This document shows positions 44,653-53,567 of a DNA stretch of 64,000 nt, piece by piece. The stretch is from an uncultured Clostridia bacterium (GTDB taxonomy: Bacteria; Bacillota; Clostridia; Monoglobales; Monoglobaceae): positions 1-64,000 of the forward strand of contig CAKSIW010000001.1 of assembly GCA_934463175.1 (NCBI GenBank). Direction: 5' to 3'. The first letter of the stretch is position 1. Every line of letters begins with the position of its first letter. A program made the position numbers and the translations under genes. Below the pieces are notes generated by a model, which saw only the letters and a list, made by a program, of their open reading frames with translations, made no database searches and was not told the DNA's origin.

Positions 44653-44952
44653 TCATTTTGCTGAAATCAAAAAATTAACAAACATATTAAGAGTCTGAAG
44701 CTTGCTTTCGTTCAGGCTCTTTATTTTTGCAAACATATTCACATATTTCGCATTGTCATTTCTGATTCCCAGAAGCTCGTCCGACGAAATTTTCAGAATC
44801 TCACATATTTTTGCCAGTATTTCAAAGCTCGGCTCGCGGTATGTGTTTTCATAGTTTCTGTATGTCGTCACAGGTATTCCCAAAAGCTCCGCCATCTGCT
44901 TTTGCGTCAGGTCGCAGTCCTCACGCATATTTCTTAAATTCTTGTGAAACAT
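44653..44952 (-). CDS. XRE-family DNA-binding protein
   Basis: 99 residues. A helix-turn-helix domain (LRNMREDCDLTQKQMAELLGIPVTTYRNYENTYREPSFEILAKICEILKISSDELLGI, about 6-63) is followed by a short C-terminal helix. It binds DNA as a dimer. GGGAGG lies before the ATG. It faces DUF4186 tail to tail and is divergent from the secreted aromatic-rich gene, so it may control that gene or itself. An 11-bp direct repeat TCCTTTAC (44972 and 44983) lies in its leader. Confidence 0.85.
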   Translation of the reverse strand: MFHKNLRNMREDCDLTQKQMAELLGIPVTTYRNYENTYREPSFEILAKICEILKISSDELLGIRNDNAKYVNMFAKIKSLNESKLQTLNMFVNFLISAK

Positions 44953-45070
44953 ATTTCAATCCTCCCAAGTTTCCTTTACGAATCCTTTACTACAGTATAC
45001 AACGCGTTTTTTATATTTCGCAAAAAACCTCAATTTGAATTGTTTTTATTAAAAAATAATTCAAAAGGGG

Positions 45071-45099
45071 TTGACAATTAAAAGTTTATGTGCTATATT
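45071..45099 (+). promoter_or_regulatory. Strong promoter of the aromatic-rich secreted protein
   Basis: TTGACA (45071-45076), 17-bp spacer, TATATT (45094-45099), the best -35 in the window. GGGGAG lies before the ATG at 45145. Confidence 0.75.
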
Positions 45100-45144
45100 A
45101 TGTCTATCAAACAATATTATTATTTTCAAAGGGGAGAAAAACTC

Positions 45145-46473
45145 ATGAAGATTAAATCAGAAAAAATTGCGGCGGCAGTCTGCGCAGCGGCGATGCTGAC
45201 CTCGCTGACCGCAGCCGCAAGCTGGGAATTTGCCGGCTATGACACATCAACGCCCGATTCCTACGGAAAAATTTACAACGAGGTTCTCGGCGGCAAATAC
45301 ACAAGCAAAACAAAGCTTGAACCCGTTGCGGCAGAGGACGTGCAGTGGAAGTTTGAGGGCTATGAGCTGGCATTTCCGCACGCAGGCTATGAAAGACTGT
45401 ATCTTGAAGGAAACGCGCAGAAAAGCATAACCAGAACGGTTTCAAGCTTTCCGCAGTGGGAAACAAGATTCAGGGATTTCATGTGGGAGGTTGCAGGAGA
45501 GCACCGCATTTATCAGCGTCAGCAGACAAAGATAAACAACAAATACTGGGCATGGGATTTCGGCAAGGACGCAGCTGACGAGTCAATGGTTTTTGTTCCG
45601 ACAACGCGCAACGCCGAAACAACCGTTGAATTTCGTCAGTATGGAATCGGCAATCTTGACAACAACGGAAAATATGTCTATGACGTCTGCGGAAATGTCT
45701 ATAATGACGAAAAGTTCACACTCTACAGTGACTTTTCCGCAAAGCCCGCAGCATTCAACGTAACTGTTGATGAGGACGGCAACCCGACAAAAGAAATCGC
45801 GGAGGGCGACTTCTTCCACAGCAGCAACCTCAGCAGAATCAACGAAAGTGACGGCAGTTATGCGGTTTCCGATTGGGAAATTGCACAGCACATTGACATT
45901 GCGGCGTCAAAGTTTGTGACCGGACCTTCCTTCTATGGCGAGAATCCGACAAAGGACGCGGCGGCTATGTACTACAGCGTATATAACCCCAACTGGTCAT
46001 GGGACGCAGACACTGTTCGCCTGGAAAAGAGTGCGGCAATCGGCTGGACAAATCCTGTTTATGAAATGGCTGAACCTCACAACTACTATCAGTATCTGAT
46101 CGTGAACGGACTTGTCATGGACGGCAGAGCGGACACTCCGAGAATCTGGCGTTACACAAACGGCAAGGCAACTCCGTCAGTTGAGTGGAGATATGCATTC
46201 GTTGAATCCGCATATCCCTACAACGTTGTTGAATATAAATATATCCGCGACGTTGACGGCAGCATGAAGCTTGCGGAGGAAAACGGCGCACCTGTTTACC
46301 GTTATCCCTCGGGCGAGTTCGGAAACTATCACATCAAGGTGACAGACACCGAAATTCAGGTTTGGGTTAAGGACGCAAGAGGCGACTATATGATTGACCG
46401 CATGAGCCGTGTAAACTCCGATTTCGGCGGCGGATATTCAGGCTATATCGGTGCAGCAGGCTACATTGATTAA
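45145..46473 (+). CDS. Secreted aromatic-rich protein of unknown function
   Basis: 442 residues with a signal peptide (KIKSEKIAAAVCAAAMLTSLTAAA, cleavage about residue 26). The mature part is unusually rich in Trp and Tyr and begins with two related segments, WEFAGYDTSTPDSYGKIYNE and VQWKFEGYELAFPHAGYERLYLEG, then WEVAGEHRIYQ. Further W/Y-rich strands follow (NPNWSWDADTVRLEKSAAIGWTNPVYEM). No catalytic motif is recognised. The strong promoter and signal peptide suggest an abundant surface or extracellular protein. A terminator follows at 46493-46524. Confidence 0.8.
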   Translation: MKIKSEKIAAAVCAAAMLTSLTAAASWEFAGYDTSTPDSYGKIYNEVLGGKYTSKTKLEPVAAEDVQWKFEGYELAFPHAGYERLYLEGNAQKSITRTVSSFPQWETRFRDFMWEVAGEHRIYQRQQTKINNKYWAWDFGKDAADESMVFVPTTRNAETTVEFRQYGIGNLDNNGKYVYDVCGNVYNDEKFTLYSDFSAKPAAFNVTVDEDGNPTKEIAEGDFFHSSNLSRINESDGSYAVSDWEIAQHIDIAASKFVTGPSFYGENPTKDAAAMYYSVYNPNWSWDADTVRLEKSAAIGWTNPVYEMAEPHNYYQYLIVNGLVMDGRADTPRIWRYTNGKATPSVEWRYAFVESAYPYNVVEYKYIRDVDGSMKLAEENGAPVYRYPSGEFGNYHIKVTDTEIQVWVKDARGDYMIDRMSRVNSDFGGGYSGYIGAAGYID

Positions 46474-46492
46474 CATTCTCAAACATACTCTG

Positions 46493-46524
46493 AAAATGGG
46501 GCGGTCTCGGCTGCCTCATTTTTG
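46493..46524 (+). terminator. Terminator after the aromatic-rich protein gene
   Basis: AAAATGGGGCGG pairs with CTGCCTCATTTT (two G-U wobbles) around TCTCGG, followed by TTTTTG. Confidence 0.7.
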
Positions 46525-46570
46525 CTGCCGCAGCAGCTCCGATAAACTTAAACAGACAGGAGAATATGAA

Positions 46571-47320
46571 ATGAAAAAGCTTTTTTCAGTGCTCACAGCA
46601 CTTTTTCTCTGCACCACGAGCGCATTTGCCGCGTCCTTTCTTGACAGCCGCGGCAGGGTTGAAATCATCATGTATCATCGGATATGCAGTGATGAGGGCT
46701 GCCGAAATCCATATTGCATAACCCCCGCGGAATTTGAAAACGATTTGAAGTTTTTCAAATCGCGCGGCTTTGAAAGCATTTTTACGTCATCACTTGCCGA
46801 CAGCGATTTGCGAGGCAGGCGCGTTGTTGTCATAACCTTTGACGACGGCTATAAAAGCGACATTGAATTTGCCGTTCCGCTCCTTGAAAAATACGGATTT
46901 TGCGCGACCTTTTATGTTTTCGGTGCCGCAATCGGCACTCCCGGGTATCTGAGCGAGGACGACCTCAGATGCATGTCGGCAAAAAGCTGTGCCGAAATCG
47001 GAAATCACACATATGCTCTGCACGAATACGCTCCGTCAACGCTTAATTTGCTCTACAGCAACCCTGCAATGCTTGACAAAATCATTACGGATTTCAGCAG
47101 AAACAGCAGCTATCTTGAATCCGTAACGGGCAAAGCTGTCATGACCGCGGCATATCCGAACGGCGAATATTCAGCCGAGGCTGACCGCAGACTTAAACTG
47201 AGCGGTGTCAAAACCACCTTTTCAACAGAGCCGTATTCTTTTTCAAAGGTTCTGCCCGACAAGCCCATCGGCAGAAAGACCCGTGTTTCCGGCGCAGAAA
47301 TTGAAAATCTGATGAAATAG
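46571..47320 (+). CDS. Exported polysaccharide deacetylase (NodB family)
   Basis: 249 residues with a signal peptide (KKLFSVLTALFLCTTSAFA, cleavage near residue 20). The NodB domain has IIMYHRI, ITFDDGYKSDIEFAVPLLEKYGFCATFYV (first motif with the metal/base Asp pair), GNHTYALHEY (His motif; spacing HTxxxH, not HSxxH) and AAYPNGEYS. It would remove N-acetyl groups from peptidoglycan or another cell-surface glycan. Start 46571, ribosome site AGGAG. A terminator follows at once. Confidence 0.88.
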   Translation: MKKLFSVLTALFLCTTSAFAASFLDSRGRVEIIMYHRICSDEGCRNPYCITPAEFENDLKFFKSRGFESIFTSSLADSDLRGRRVVVITFDDGYKSDIEFAVPLLEKYGFCATFYVFGAAIGTPGYLSEDDLRCMSAKSCAEIGNHTYALHEYAPSTLNLLYSNPAMLDKIITDFSRNSSYLESVTGKAVMTAAYPNGEYSAEADRRLKLSGVKTTFSTEPYSFSKVLPDKPIGRKTRVSGAEIENLMK

Positions 47321-47336
47321 TTTTAACTGTTATGCA

Positions 47337-47373
47337 AAAAAACAGACGCAGCCGAATGGCTGCGTCTGTTTTT
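47337..47373 (+). terminator. Terminator after the deacetylase gene
   Basis: Perfect stem AAACAGACGCAGCC/GGCTGCGTCTGTTT with loop GAAT and a trailing T-run. It may act in both directions. Confidence 0.85.
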
Positions 47374-47627
47374 CGTTTCACATATTGCACCGTTTCGCCA
47401 TACCTTTTATCACGCATGGGGCAATATCACCAATGGGGCAAATTTCATTATCATCAGCACTGCTTTAAGTGTGTATAAATTTACAGTTTTATTGTCAAAT
47501 TCATCAGGTTTCGCAAGGCTTTACGCTAAAAAAATGACCTCAAAGGGTGTTCGCCCTTCAAGGTCACTTGTTTTTATTTTGCCTTTTTACCGGCATTTGG
47601 GGTTGCCCCAAATCAAATTTACCAAAA
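47374..47627. other. Intergenic region between two terminators
   Basis: No gene is visible in this gap. It holds two copies of ATGGGGCAA 17 bp apart (47416 and 47433), the ppdK terminator (47528-47566), and a perfect hairpin ATTTGGGG-TTG-CCCCAAAT at 47595-47613. Nothing else stands out. Confidence 0.5.
47528..47566 (-). terminator. Terminator of ppdK
   Basis: Minus strand TGACCTTGAAGGG pairs with CCCTTTGAGGTCA (central mispairs) around CGAACA, followed by seven T. Confidence 0.8.
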
Positions 47628-50252
47628 TTATTTCTCGTCTTTAATAGCCGCCTGAGCCGCTGCAAGTCTTGCAATCGGAACACGGAACGGTGAGCATGAC
47701 ACATATGTCAAGCCAATCTTGTGGCAGAACTCAACCGATGACGGATCGCCGCCGTGCTCGCCGCAGATACCGAGGTGCATGTCGGGACGGGTCTTTTTAC
47801 CCAGCTCAACCGCCATTTCCATAAGTCTGCCGACACCTGTCTGGTCAAGCTTTGCAAACGGGTCATTCTCATAGATTTTCTTGTCATAGTAAGCTCCGAG
47901 GAACTTGCCTGCGTCATCACGTGAGAAACCGAAGGTCATCTGTGTGAGGTCGTTTGTACCGAAGCAGAAGAACTCAGCCTCTTTTGCAATTTCGTCAGCC
48001 GTGAGAGCCGCTCTCGGAATCTCAATCATTGTGCCGACTTCATATTTGAGAGCAACGCCTGCTTCCTTAATGATTCTGTCAGCTGTCTCAACAACAACGT
48101 CCTTGACATATTTCAGCTCTTTTGCTTCACCAACCAGCGGAATCATGATTTCAGGAACAATCTCAACACCAAGCTTCTTGGAAACGCTGATTGCAGCCTT
48201 GATTACAGCCGTTGTCTGCATTGCTGCGATTTCGGGATATGTCACTGTCAGACGGCAGCCGCGGTGTCCCATCATCGGGTTTGCTTCATGCAGGCTTGCA
48301 ATGATTGCTTTAATATCCTCAACGCTCTTGCCCTTTGCGTCAGCAAGTGCCTTTATGTCTTTTTCCTCTGTCGGAACAAATTCATGAAGCGGCGGATCCA
48401 AGAAACGGATTGTTACGGGGTGACCCTCCATTGCTTCATAGAGCTTTTCAAAGTCGCCCTGCTGCATCGGCTCAATCTTTGCAAGAGCCGCTTCTCTCTC
48501 CTCAACAGTGTCGGAGCAAATCATTTCTCTGAATGTGCCGATTCTGTCCTCAGCAAAGAACATATGCTCTGTGCGGCAAAGACCAATTCCCTCTGCGCCA
48601 AGCTCGCGTGCTTTTGCAGCGTCAGCCGGTGTGTCTGCGTTTGTTCTCACCTTGAGTGCTCTGTATTTGTCAGCCCAAGCCATGATTCTTCCGAACTCAC
48701 CGCCGATTGATGCGTCAACAGTCGGGATTGCCTGACCGTAGATGTTGCCTGTTGAACCGTCAATTGAAATTTCGTCGCCCTCTGTGAAGGTCTGACCTGC
48801 AAGAGTGAACTTCTTGTTCTCCTCGTCCATATTAATCTCTGTGCAGCCCGATACACAGCATGTTCCCATACCGCGTGCAACAACCGCTGCATGAGATGTC
48901 ATACCTCCGCGTACAGTCAGAATACCCTGAGCCGCCTTCATACCCTCGATGTCCTCGGGTGAAGTCTCAAGACGGACAAGAACAACCTTTTCGCCGCGTG
49001 CTGCCCATTCCTTTGCGTCCTCAGCTGTGAAAACAACCTTGCCGCAAGCCGCTCCCGGAGATGCCGCAAGAGCCTTTCCGATCGGCTCAACCGATTTCAG
49101 AACCTTTGCGTCAAACTGCGGATGCAGAAGTGAATCAAGGTTTCTCGGGTCAATCATGAGAACAGCCTCTTTATCGGAAATCATACCCTCGTCAACAAGG
49201 TCACATGCAATTTTGAGAGCAGCAGCAGCCGTTCTCTTGCCGTTTCTTGTCTGGAGCATATAAAGCTTCTTGTCCTGAATTGTGAACTCCATGTCCTGCA
49301 TGTCTCTGTAGTGGTTCTCAAGCTTGTTGCAGATACCCACAAACTGCTCATAAACCTCAGGCATAACCTCTTTCAGCTGGTCAATCGGCTGCGGTGTTCT
49401 CACACCTGCAACAACGTCCTCGCCCTGTGCGTTCATGAGGAACTCACCGAAAAGCTTCTTCTCGCCTGTTGCCGGGTTTCTTGTGAACGCAACACCTGTG
49501 CCCGATGTGTCGCCCATATTACCGAACGCCATCATCTGAACGTTAACCGCAGTTCCCCATGAATAAGGAATGTCGTTATCGCGGCGGTATACGTTCGCAC
49601 GGGGGTTATCCCATGAACGGAAAACTGCCTTGATTGCGCCCATCAGCTGCTCCTTCGGATCTGTCGGGAAGTCCTCGCCGATTTTTGCTTTATATTCAGC
49701 CTTGAACTGTGAAGCCAGCTCGCGGAGATCCTCAGCCGTCAGCTCAACGTCCTGAGTCACGCCCTTTGCTTCCTTCATTTCATCTATCAGCTGCTCAAAA
49801 TATTTCTTTCCAACCTCCATAACAACGTCGGAGTACATCTGAATGAATCTTCTGTAGCAGTCCCATGCCCAGCGAGGATTTCCGGACTTCTTTGCAAGAG
49901 TCTCAACAACCGTCTCATTAAGACCGAGGTTGAGGATTGTGTCCATCATACCCGGCATTGATGCTCTCGCACCGCTGCGGACGGAAACAAGCAGGGGGTT
50001 CTCGTTGTCACCGAATTTCATACCGGTGATTTCTTCCATCTTAACGATGTTTTCCATGATTTCTTTCTGAATGTCATCGTTAATTTTTCTGCCGTCCTCA
50101 TAATACTGAGTGCAGGCCTCTGTTGTCACCGTGAATCCCTGGGGAACAGGCATTCCGAGTTTAGTCATTTCAGCGAGATTGGCACCTTTACCGCCAAGAA
50201 GATTACGCATTGTTGCGTCGCCTTCGCTGAAAAGGTAAACGAATTTTTTCAT
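47628..50252 (-). CDS. ppdK: Pyruvate, phosphate dikinase
   Basis: 874 residues, the usual length. It interconverts pyruvate + ATP + Pi and phosphoenolpyruvate + AMP + PPi, common in anaerobic glycolysis. The N-terminal ATP-grasp domain starts FSEGDATMRNLLGGKGANLAEM (about 7-28), the swivelling His domain holds RGGMTSHAAVVARGMGTCCVSG (catalytic His about 450), and the C-terminal PEP domain has EGIGLCRTEHMFF and GICGEHGGDPSSVEF. The start at 50252 has AGGAGG upstream; a longer frame begins at 50285. Confidence 0.97.
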   Translation of the reverse strand: MKKFVYLFSEGDATMRNLLGGKGANLAEMTKLGMPVPQGFTVTTEACTQYYEDGRKINDDIQKEIMENIVKMEEITGMKFGDNENPLLVSVRSGARASMPGMMDTILNLGLNETVVETLAKKSGNPRWAWDCYRRFIQMYSDVVMEVGKKYFEQLIDEMKEAKGVTQDVELTAEDLRELASQFKAEYKAKIGEDFPTDPKEQLMGAIKAVFRSWDNPRANVYRRDNDIPYSWGTAVNVQMMAFGNMGDTSGTGVAFTRNPATGEKKLFGEFLMNAQGEDVVAGVRTPQPIDQLKEVMPEVYEQFVGICNKLENHYRDMQDMEFTIQDKKLYMLQTRNGKRTAAAALKIACDLVDEGMISDKEAVLMIDPRNLDSLLHPQFDAKVLKSVEPIGKALAASPGAACGKVVFTAEDAKEWAARGEKVVLVRLETSPEDIEGMKAAQGILTVRGGMTSHAAVVARGMGTCCVSGCTEINMDEENKKFTLAGQTFTEGDEISIDGSTGNIYGQAIPTVDASIGGEFGRIMAWADKYRALKVRTNADTPADAAKARELGAEGIGLCRTEHMFFAEDRIGTFREMICSDTVEEREAALAKIEPMQQGDFEKLYEAMEGHPVTIRFLDPPLHEFVPTEEKDIKALADAKGKSVEDIKAIIASLHEANPMMGHRGCRLTVTYPEIAAMQTTAVIKAAISVSKKLGVEIVPEIMIPLVGEAKELKYVKDVVVETADRIIKEAGVALKYEVGTMIEIPRAALTADEIAKEAEFFCFGTNDLTQMTFGFSRDDAGKFLGAYYDKKIYENDPFAKLDQTGVGRLMEMAVELGKKTRPDMHLGICGEHGGDPSSVEFCHKIGLTYVSCSPFRVPIARLAAAQAAIKDEK

Positions 50253-50352
50253 TAAATTTTCCTCCTTAGAATGTTGATATAACATAAAGTTTAATTATTT
50301 GTTAAATTGTTGACATATCCGCGCATAAAAATACACGCTGCACCGTCTTTTT

Positions 50353-50820
50353 TCAGTTTTTCCGTTTCTTTTTCCTCAAATCAATGAAGAAATCTCTCAA
50401 AAGACCCGCACATTCATCTGCAAGGATTCCTCCTTCGCAGTTCACCCTGTGGCACAAGCCTTTGATTGACGGAATCTGCGCAATTGAAAGCACCGCTCCC
50501 CCTTTCGGGTCGGAAGCACCGTAATACAGATTTTTTATCCGTGCCTGAACAATTGCACCGCTGCACATCACACACGGCTCCAGCGTGACATAGAGATCAC
50601 ACTCATGCAGTCTCCAGCCTCCGAGCGTTTTGCACGCAGCGTCAATTGCAAGCATCTCGGCATGATAAAGCGCACATTTCCCCGCCTCGCGCAGATTGTG
50701 GGCGCGTGCAACGATTTCGCCGTTTCGGACCACCACCGCGCCGATTGGGGTTTCACCCATTTCATATGCTTTCTCAGCCTCACCGAGAGCTGCTGTCATA
50801 AAAACTTCTTTTTCGGTCAT
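50353..50820 (-). CDS. tadA: tRNA-specific adenosine deaminase
   Basis: 155 residues, a zinc deaminase converting A34 to inosine in tRNA-Arg. The zinc site is CALYHAEMLAIDAACKTLGGWRL (HAE) with PCVMCSGAIVQARIKNLYYGASDPKGGAVLSI (PCxxC), and the N-terminal ALGEAEKAYEMGETPIGAVVVRNGEIVARAHN is typical. ATG at 50820 chosen; a TTG at 50841 is possible but has no ribosome site either. The gene lies between ppdK and an HPr-like gene and may have its own promoter. Confidence 0.92.
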   Translation of the reverse strand: MTEKEVFMTAALGEAEKAYEMGETPIGAVVVRNGEIVARAHNLREAGKCALYHAEMLAIDAACKTLGGWRLHECDLYVTLEPCVMCSGAIVQARIKNLYYGASDPKGGAVLSIAQIPSIKGLCHRVNCEGGILADECAGLLRDFFIDLRKKKRKN

Positions 50821-50927
50821 ACAGAATACTTTAAACCTCAAAACAGCACAAAAACCTAAGACCGTCCCGAAGCTTTTTCGGAAGGTTAAGGCGTTTTGTG
50901 CATATTATATATCACTGTTTTTCCGTC

Positions 50928-51155
50928 TTATCTGATGTACGGCTTCAGCTCAGAAACAAGGTCGTCACTGTTGTCGTTGTGGATTTCAACCTTGATGGGC
51001 TTGCTCAGGTCAAGGCTGAAGATGCCCATGATTGATTTTGCGTCAACAACATATCTGCCTGATGTCAAGTCAATCTCATAATCATACTTGCTTACTGTGT
51101 TAACAAAGTTTTTAACATCATTAATTGAGCTTAACAAAATTTCAAATGTTTTCAT
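50928..51155 (-). CDS. HPr-family protein without the active-site histidine
   Basis: 75 residues with the HPr fold. The kinase-site motif AKSIMGIFSLDL is kept (Ser41, equal to Ser46 of HPr), but the region of His15 reads SSINDVKNFVNTV and contains no His; the only His is residue 59. It therefore cannot pass phosphate in the sugar PTS and resembles Crh, which acts only through Ser phosphorylation with CcpA. Role here is inferred. A strong promoter lies at 51200-51228 and GGAGG before the ATG. Confidence 0.8.
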   Translation of the reverse strand: MKTFEILLSSINDVKNFVNTVSKYDYEIDLTSGRYVVDAKSIMGIFSLDLSKPIKVEIHNDNSDDLVSELKPYIR

Positions 51156-51199
51156 CCTAAATCCTCCATTTTATAAAATTCTTTCTTGCATGGTTATAT

Positions 51200-51228
51200 T
51201 ATATATTTTTTTCTTGCAATAGTCAATA
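51200..51228 (-). promoter_or_regulatory. Promoter of the HPr-like gene
   Basis: Minus strand TTGACT (51223-51228), 17-bp spacer, TATAAT (51200-51205). Confidence 0.72.
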
Positions 51229-51246
51229 AAAAAGTGTATAATTTTA

Positions 51247-51263
51247 TTACAAAATTTTTGTAA
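51247..51263. promoter_or_regulatory. Short palindrome between HPr-like gene and mtaB
   Basis: Arms TTACAAAA and TTTTGTAA around one base, in the divergent region. It could be an operator for either gene, or a random AT-rich palindrome. Confidence 0.3.
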
Positions 51264-51294
51264 CAAAATAATAGAGAATTGGAAGTTTTGGAAA

Positions 51295-52545
51295 ATGAGA
51301 GTAAAATTTATAACACTGGGCTGCAAAACCAACTTTTATGAAAGCGAAGCAATGGGCGAGCTGTTCCGCAAAGCGGGCTATGAAATCGCGGAGCGCGGCA
51401 AGGCGGACATATATGTCATCAACACCTGCACGGTCACCGGAACGGGTGCGCAGAAATCACGCCAGCACATTCGCCGCGCAAAGTCCGAAAACCCCAATGC
51501 GGTCATTGCGGTCACGGGCTGCTATGCCCAGACCTCGCCCGAGGAGGTTTCAAAAATCGAGGCTGTTGACGTCATGGTCGGCACTTCCGGCAGACAGCGG
51601 ATTGTTGAGCTGGTCGAGCAGGCTCTGCACGGAAAGCGTACGCTTGAATGCGGCGACATTATGCATGAAACCGAGTTTGAGGAGCTTTGCATAACACCGT
51701 CACAAAGCAGAATCCGCGCGAATCTGAAAATTGAGGACGGCTGCAATAATTTCTGCGCATACTGCATAATTCCCTATGCGCGCGGTCCCGTCCGTTCGCG
51801 CAGTCTCGGCAAAATCCGTGAGGAAGCAGAGCTTCTGGCAAAAAACGGATTTGCGGAAATTGTTTTGACAGGTATTCATATCGGCTCATACGGGAAAGAT
51901 TTAAATGACGGCACTCATCTCATCGACGTTGCCGAGGCGGTCTGTGCGGTTGACGGGATTCGCCGCGTGCGTCTCGGTTCGATTGAGCCTGTCATAATCA
52001 CAGATGACTTTGTGCGCCGCGCCGCCCGCCTTGAAAAGCTCTGTCCGCAGTTCCATCTCTCTCTCCAAAGCGGCAGCACGGCAACACTCAGGCGCATGAG
52101 GCGCAGATATACCGCCGAGGAATACCGGCGCGCGGTTGAGCTTCTCCGTTCCGCGATTGATGATGTTTCAATCACAACAGACCTCATGGTCGGCTTCCCC
52201 GGTGAAACGGACGAGGAATTTGAATGCTCCTACCGTTTCTGTGAAAGCATTGGGTTCATGCATATGCATGTTTTTAAATATTCCGTGAGACACGGCACGG
52301 CTGCCGAAAAAATGGAAAATCAGATTCCCGAATCCGTCAAGGAGGCACGGAGCGCGAAAATGATTGAGCTTTCCGAAAAAATGCAAAAGGCTTTCTATGA
52401 CAAATACCGCGGCACGGAAGCCGAGGTTCTGGTTGAACAGCGGACACGTGACGGACGCTATCACGCAACGACTTCAAACTATATGGACGTATATTTTGAC
52501 AGCACCGAGGAGCTTCGCGGAAAAATAATCAAGGTGACGCTTTAA
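51295..52545 (+). CDS. mtaB: tRNA t6A37 methylthiotransferase
   Basis: 416 residues, radical-SAM enzyme making ms2t6A at position 37 of tRNAs for ANN codons. The N-terminal MTTase domain binds one iron-sulfur cluster (LGCKTNFYES with Cys10; VINTCTVTG; VTGCYAQ). The radical-SAM cysteines are in DGCNNFCAYCIIPYARGPVRSR (about 144-165), and a C-terminal TRAM domain ends the protein. The motif set distinguishes it from MiaB and RimO. The start ATG at 51295 has GGAAG upstream. Confidence 0.93.
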   Translation: MRVKFITLGCKTNFYESEAMGELFRKAGYEIAERGKADIYVINTCTVTGTGAQKSRQHIRRAKSENPNAVIAVTGCYAQTSPEEVSKIEAVDVMVGTSGRQRIVELVEQALHGKRTLECGDIMHETEFEELCITPSQSRIRANLKIEDGCNNFCAYCIIPYARGPVRSRSLGKIREEAELLAKNGFAEIVLTGIHIGSYGKDLNDGTHLIDVAEAVCAVDGIRRVRLGSIEPVIITDDFVRRAARLEKLCPQFHLSLQSGSTATLRRMRRRYTAEEYRRAVELLRSAIDDVSITTDLMVGFPGETDEEFECSYRFCESIGFMHMHVFKYSVRHGTAAEKMENQIPESVKEARSAKMIELSEKMQKAFYDKYRGTEAEVLVEQRTRDGRYHATTSNYMDVYFDSTEELRGKIIKVTL

Positions 52546-52552
52546 GTTTTTA

Positions 52553-52581
52553 TTGACATATTTTTGCAGTAGTGTTATTAT
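52553..52581 (+). promoter_or_regulatory. Promoter of fba
   Basis: TTGACA (52553-52558), 17-bp spacer, TATTAT (52576-52581), then GAGGAGG before the ATG. Confidence 0.72.
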
Positions 52582-52617
52582 ATAAGTATATAGTTTATAC
52601 TGAGGAGGATAATTTGA

Positions 52618-53481
52618 ATGTTGGTTTCAGTTACGGAAATGCTTAAAAAAGCAAAGGAAGGAAAATATGCGGTCGGTCAGTTCAACATAAACAATCTTGA
52701 ATGGACAAAAGCCATTCTCATGACCGCAGAGGAATGCAAATCTCCTGTTATTCTCGGCGTGTCCGAGGGCGCGGGAAAATATATGACGGGCTATAAAACC
52801 GTTGTCGGAATGGTGAAGGGTATGCTGGAGGAACTCGGCACAACCGTTCCTGTTGCGGTTCATCTTGACCACGGCAGCTATGAAGGTGCTCTCCGTGCGA
52901 TGGAGGCAGGCTTCTCGTCAATCATGTTTGACGGCTCTCACTATCCGATTGACGAAAACATCGAAAAGACAAAGGAGCTTGTGAGACTTGCAGGCGAGAA
53001 GGGTATCTCGGTTGAGGCTGAGGTCGGTTCAATCGGCGGTGAAGAGGACGGCGTTGTCGGCGCAGGCGAGGTTGCAGACCCCGATGAGTGCAAGAGAATC
53101 GCAGACCTTGGAATTGACATTCTTGCAGCAGGAATCGGCAACATTCACGGCAAATATCCCTCAAACTGGAAGGGTCTTAACTTTGACGTTCTTGCAAAGA
53201 TAAGCGAAATCACCTCTCCAATGCCCCTCGTTCTCCACGGCGGAACAGGCATTCCCGAGGACATGATTAAAAAAGCAATTTCTCTCGGCGTCAGCAAAAT
53301 CAATGTTAACACGGAGTGTCAGCTTTCATTTGCCGCTGCAACAAGAAAATATATTGAAGCAGGCAAAGACCTTGAAGGCAAAGGCTATGACCCGAGAAAG
53401 CTTCTTGCTCCCGGCTTTGAAGCAATTAAGGCTACCGTTAAGGAAAAAATGGAGCTTTTCGGTTCGGTCGGCAAGGCATAA
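52618..53481 (+). CDS. fba: Fructose-1,6-bisphosphate aldolase, class II
   Basis: 287 residues, zinc-dependent aldolase of glycolysis. Zinc and catalytic residues are in VAVHLDHGSYEG (His82, Asp84, His85), then EVGSIGGEEDGV, NIHGKYP (His) and LVLHGGTGIPEDMIKKAI (His). It is the short Bacillus-type form. A tagatose-bisphosphate aldolase is a possible alternative, but the lone position with its own strong promoter and terminator suits central glycolysis. Confidence 0.94.
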   Translation: MLVSVTEMLKKAKEGKYAVGQFNINNLEWTKAILMTAEECKSPVILGVSEGAGKYMTGYKTVVGMVKGMLEELGTTVPVAVHLDHGSYEGALRAMEAGFSSIMFDGSHYPIDENIEKTKELVRLAGEKGISVEAEVGSIGGEEDGVVGAGEVADPDECKRIADLGIDILAAGIGNIHGKYPSNWKGLNFDVLAKISEITSPMPLVLHGGTGIPEDMIKKAISLGVSKINVNTECQLSFAAATRKYIEAGKDLEGKGYDPRKLLAPGFEAIKATVKEKMELFGSVGKA

Positions 53482-53532
53482 ATCGTTTTGCTCGGCAAGA
53501 CGTAAAAACGAATTAAAAACTTCAGGAATGAT

Positions 53533-53567
53533 AAACACCGCTAAAGCATTTGACTTTCGCGGTGTTT
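53533..53567 (+). terminator. Terminator of fba
   Basis: AAACACCGC pairs with GCGGTGTTT across a 17-base loop, followed by TTTG. Its descending arm is part of the first unit of the tandem repeat that follows. Confidence 0.7.

Noticed and set aside
47595..47613. Hairpin ATTTGGGG-CCCCAAAT as the ppdK terminator
   Set aside because: It has no T-tract; the longer hairpin at 47528-47566 with seven T fits better.
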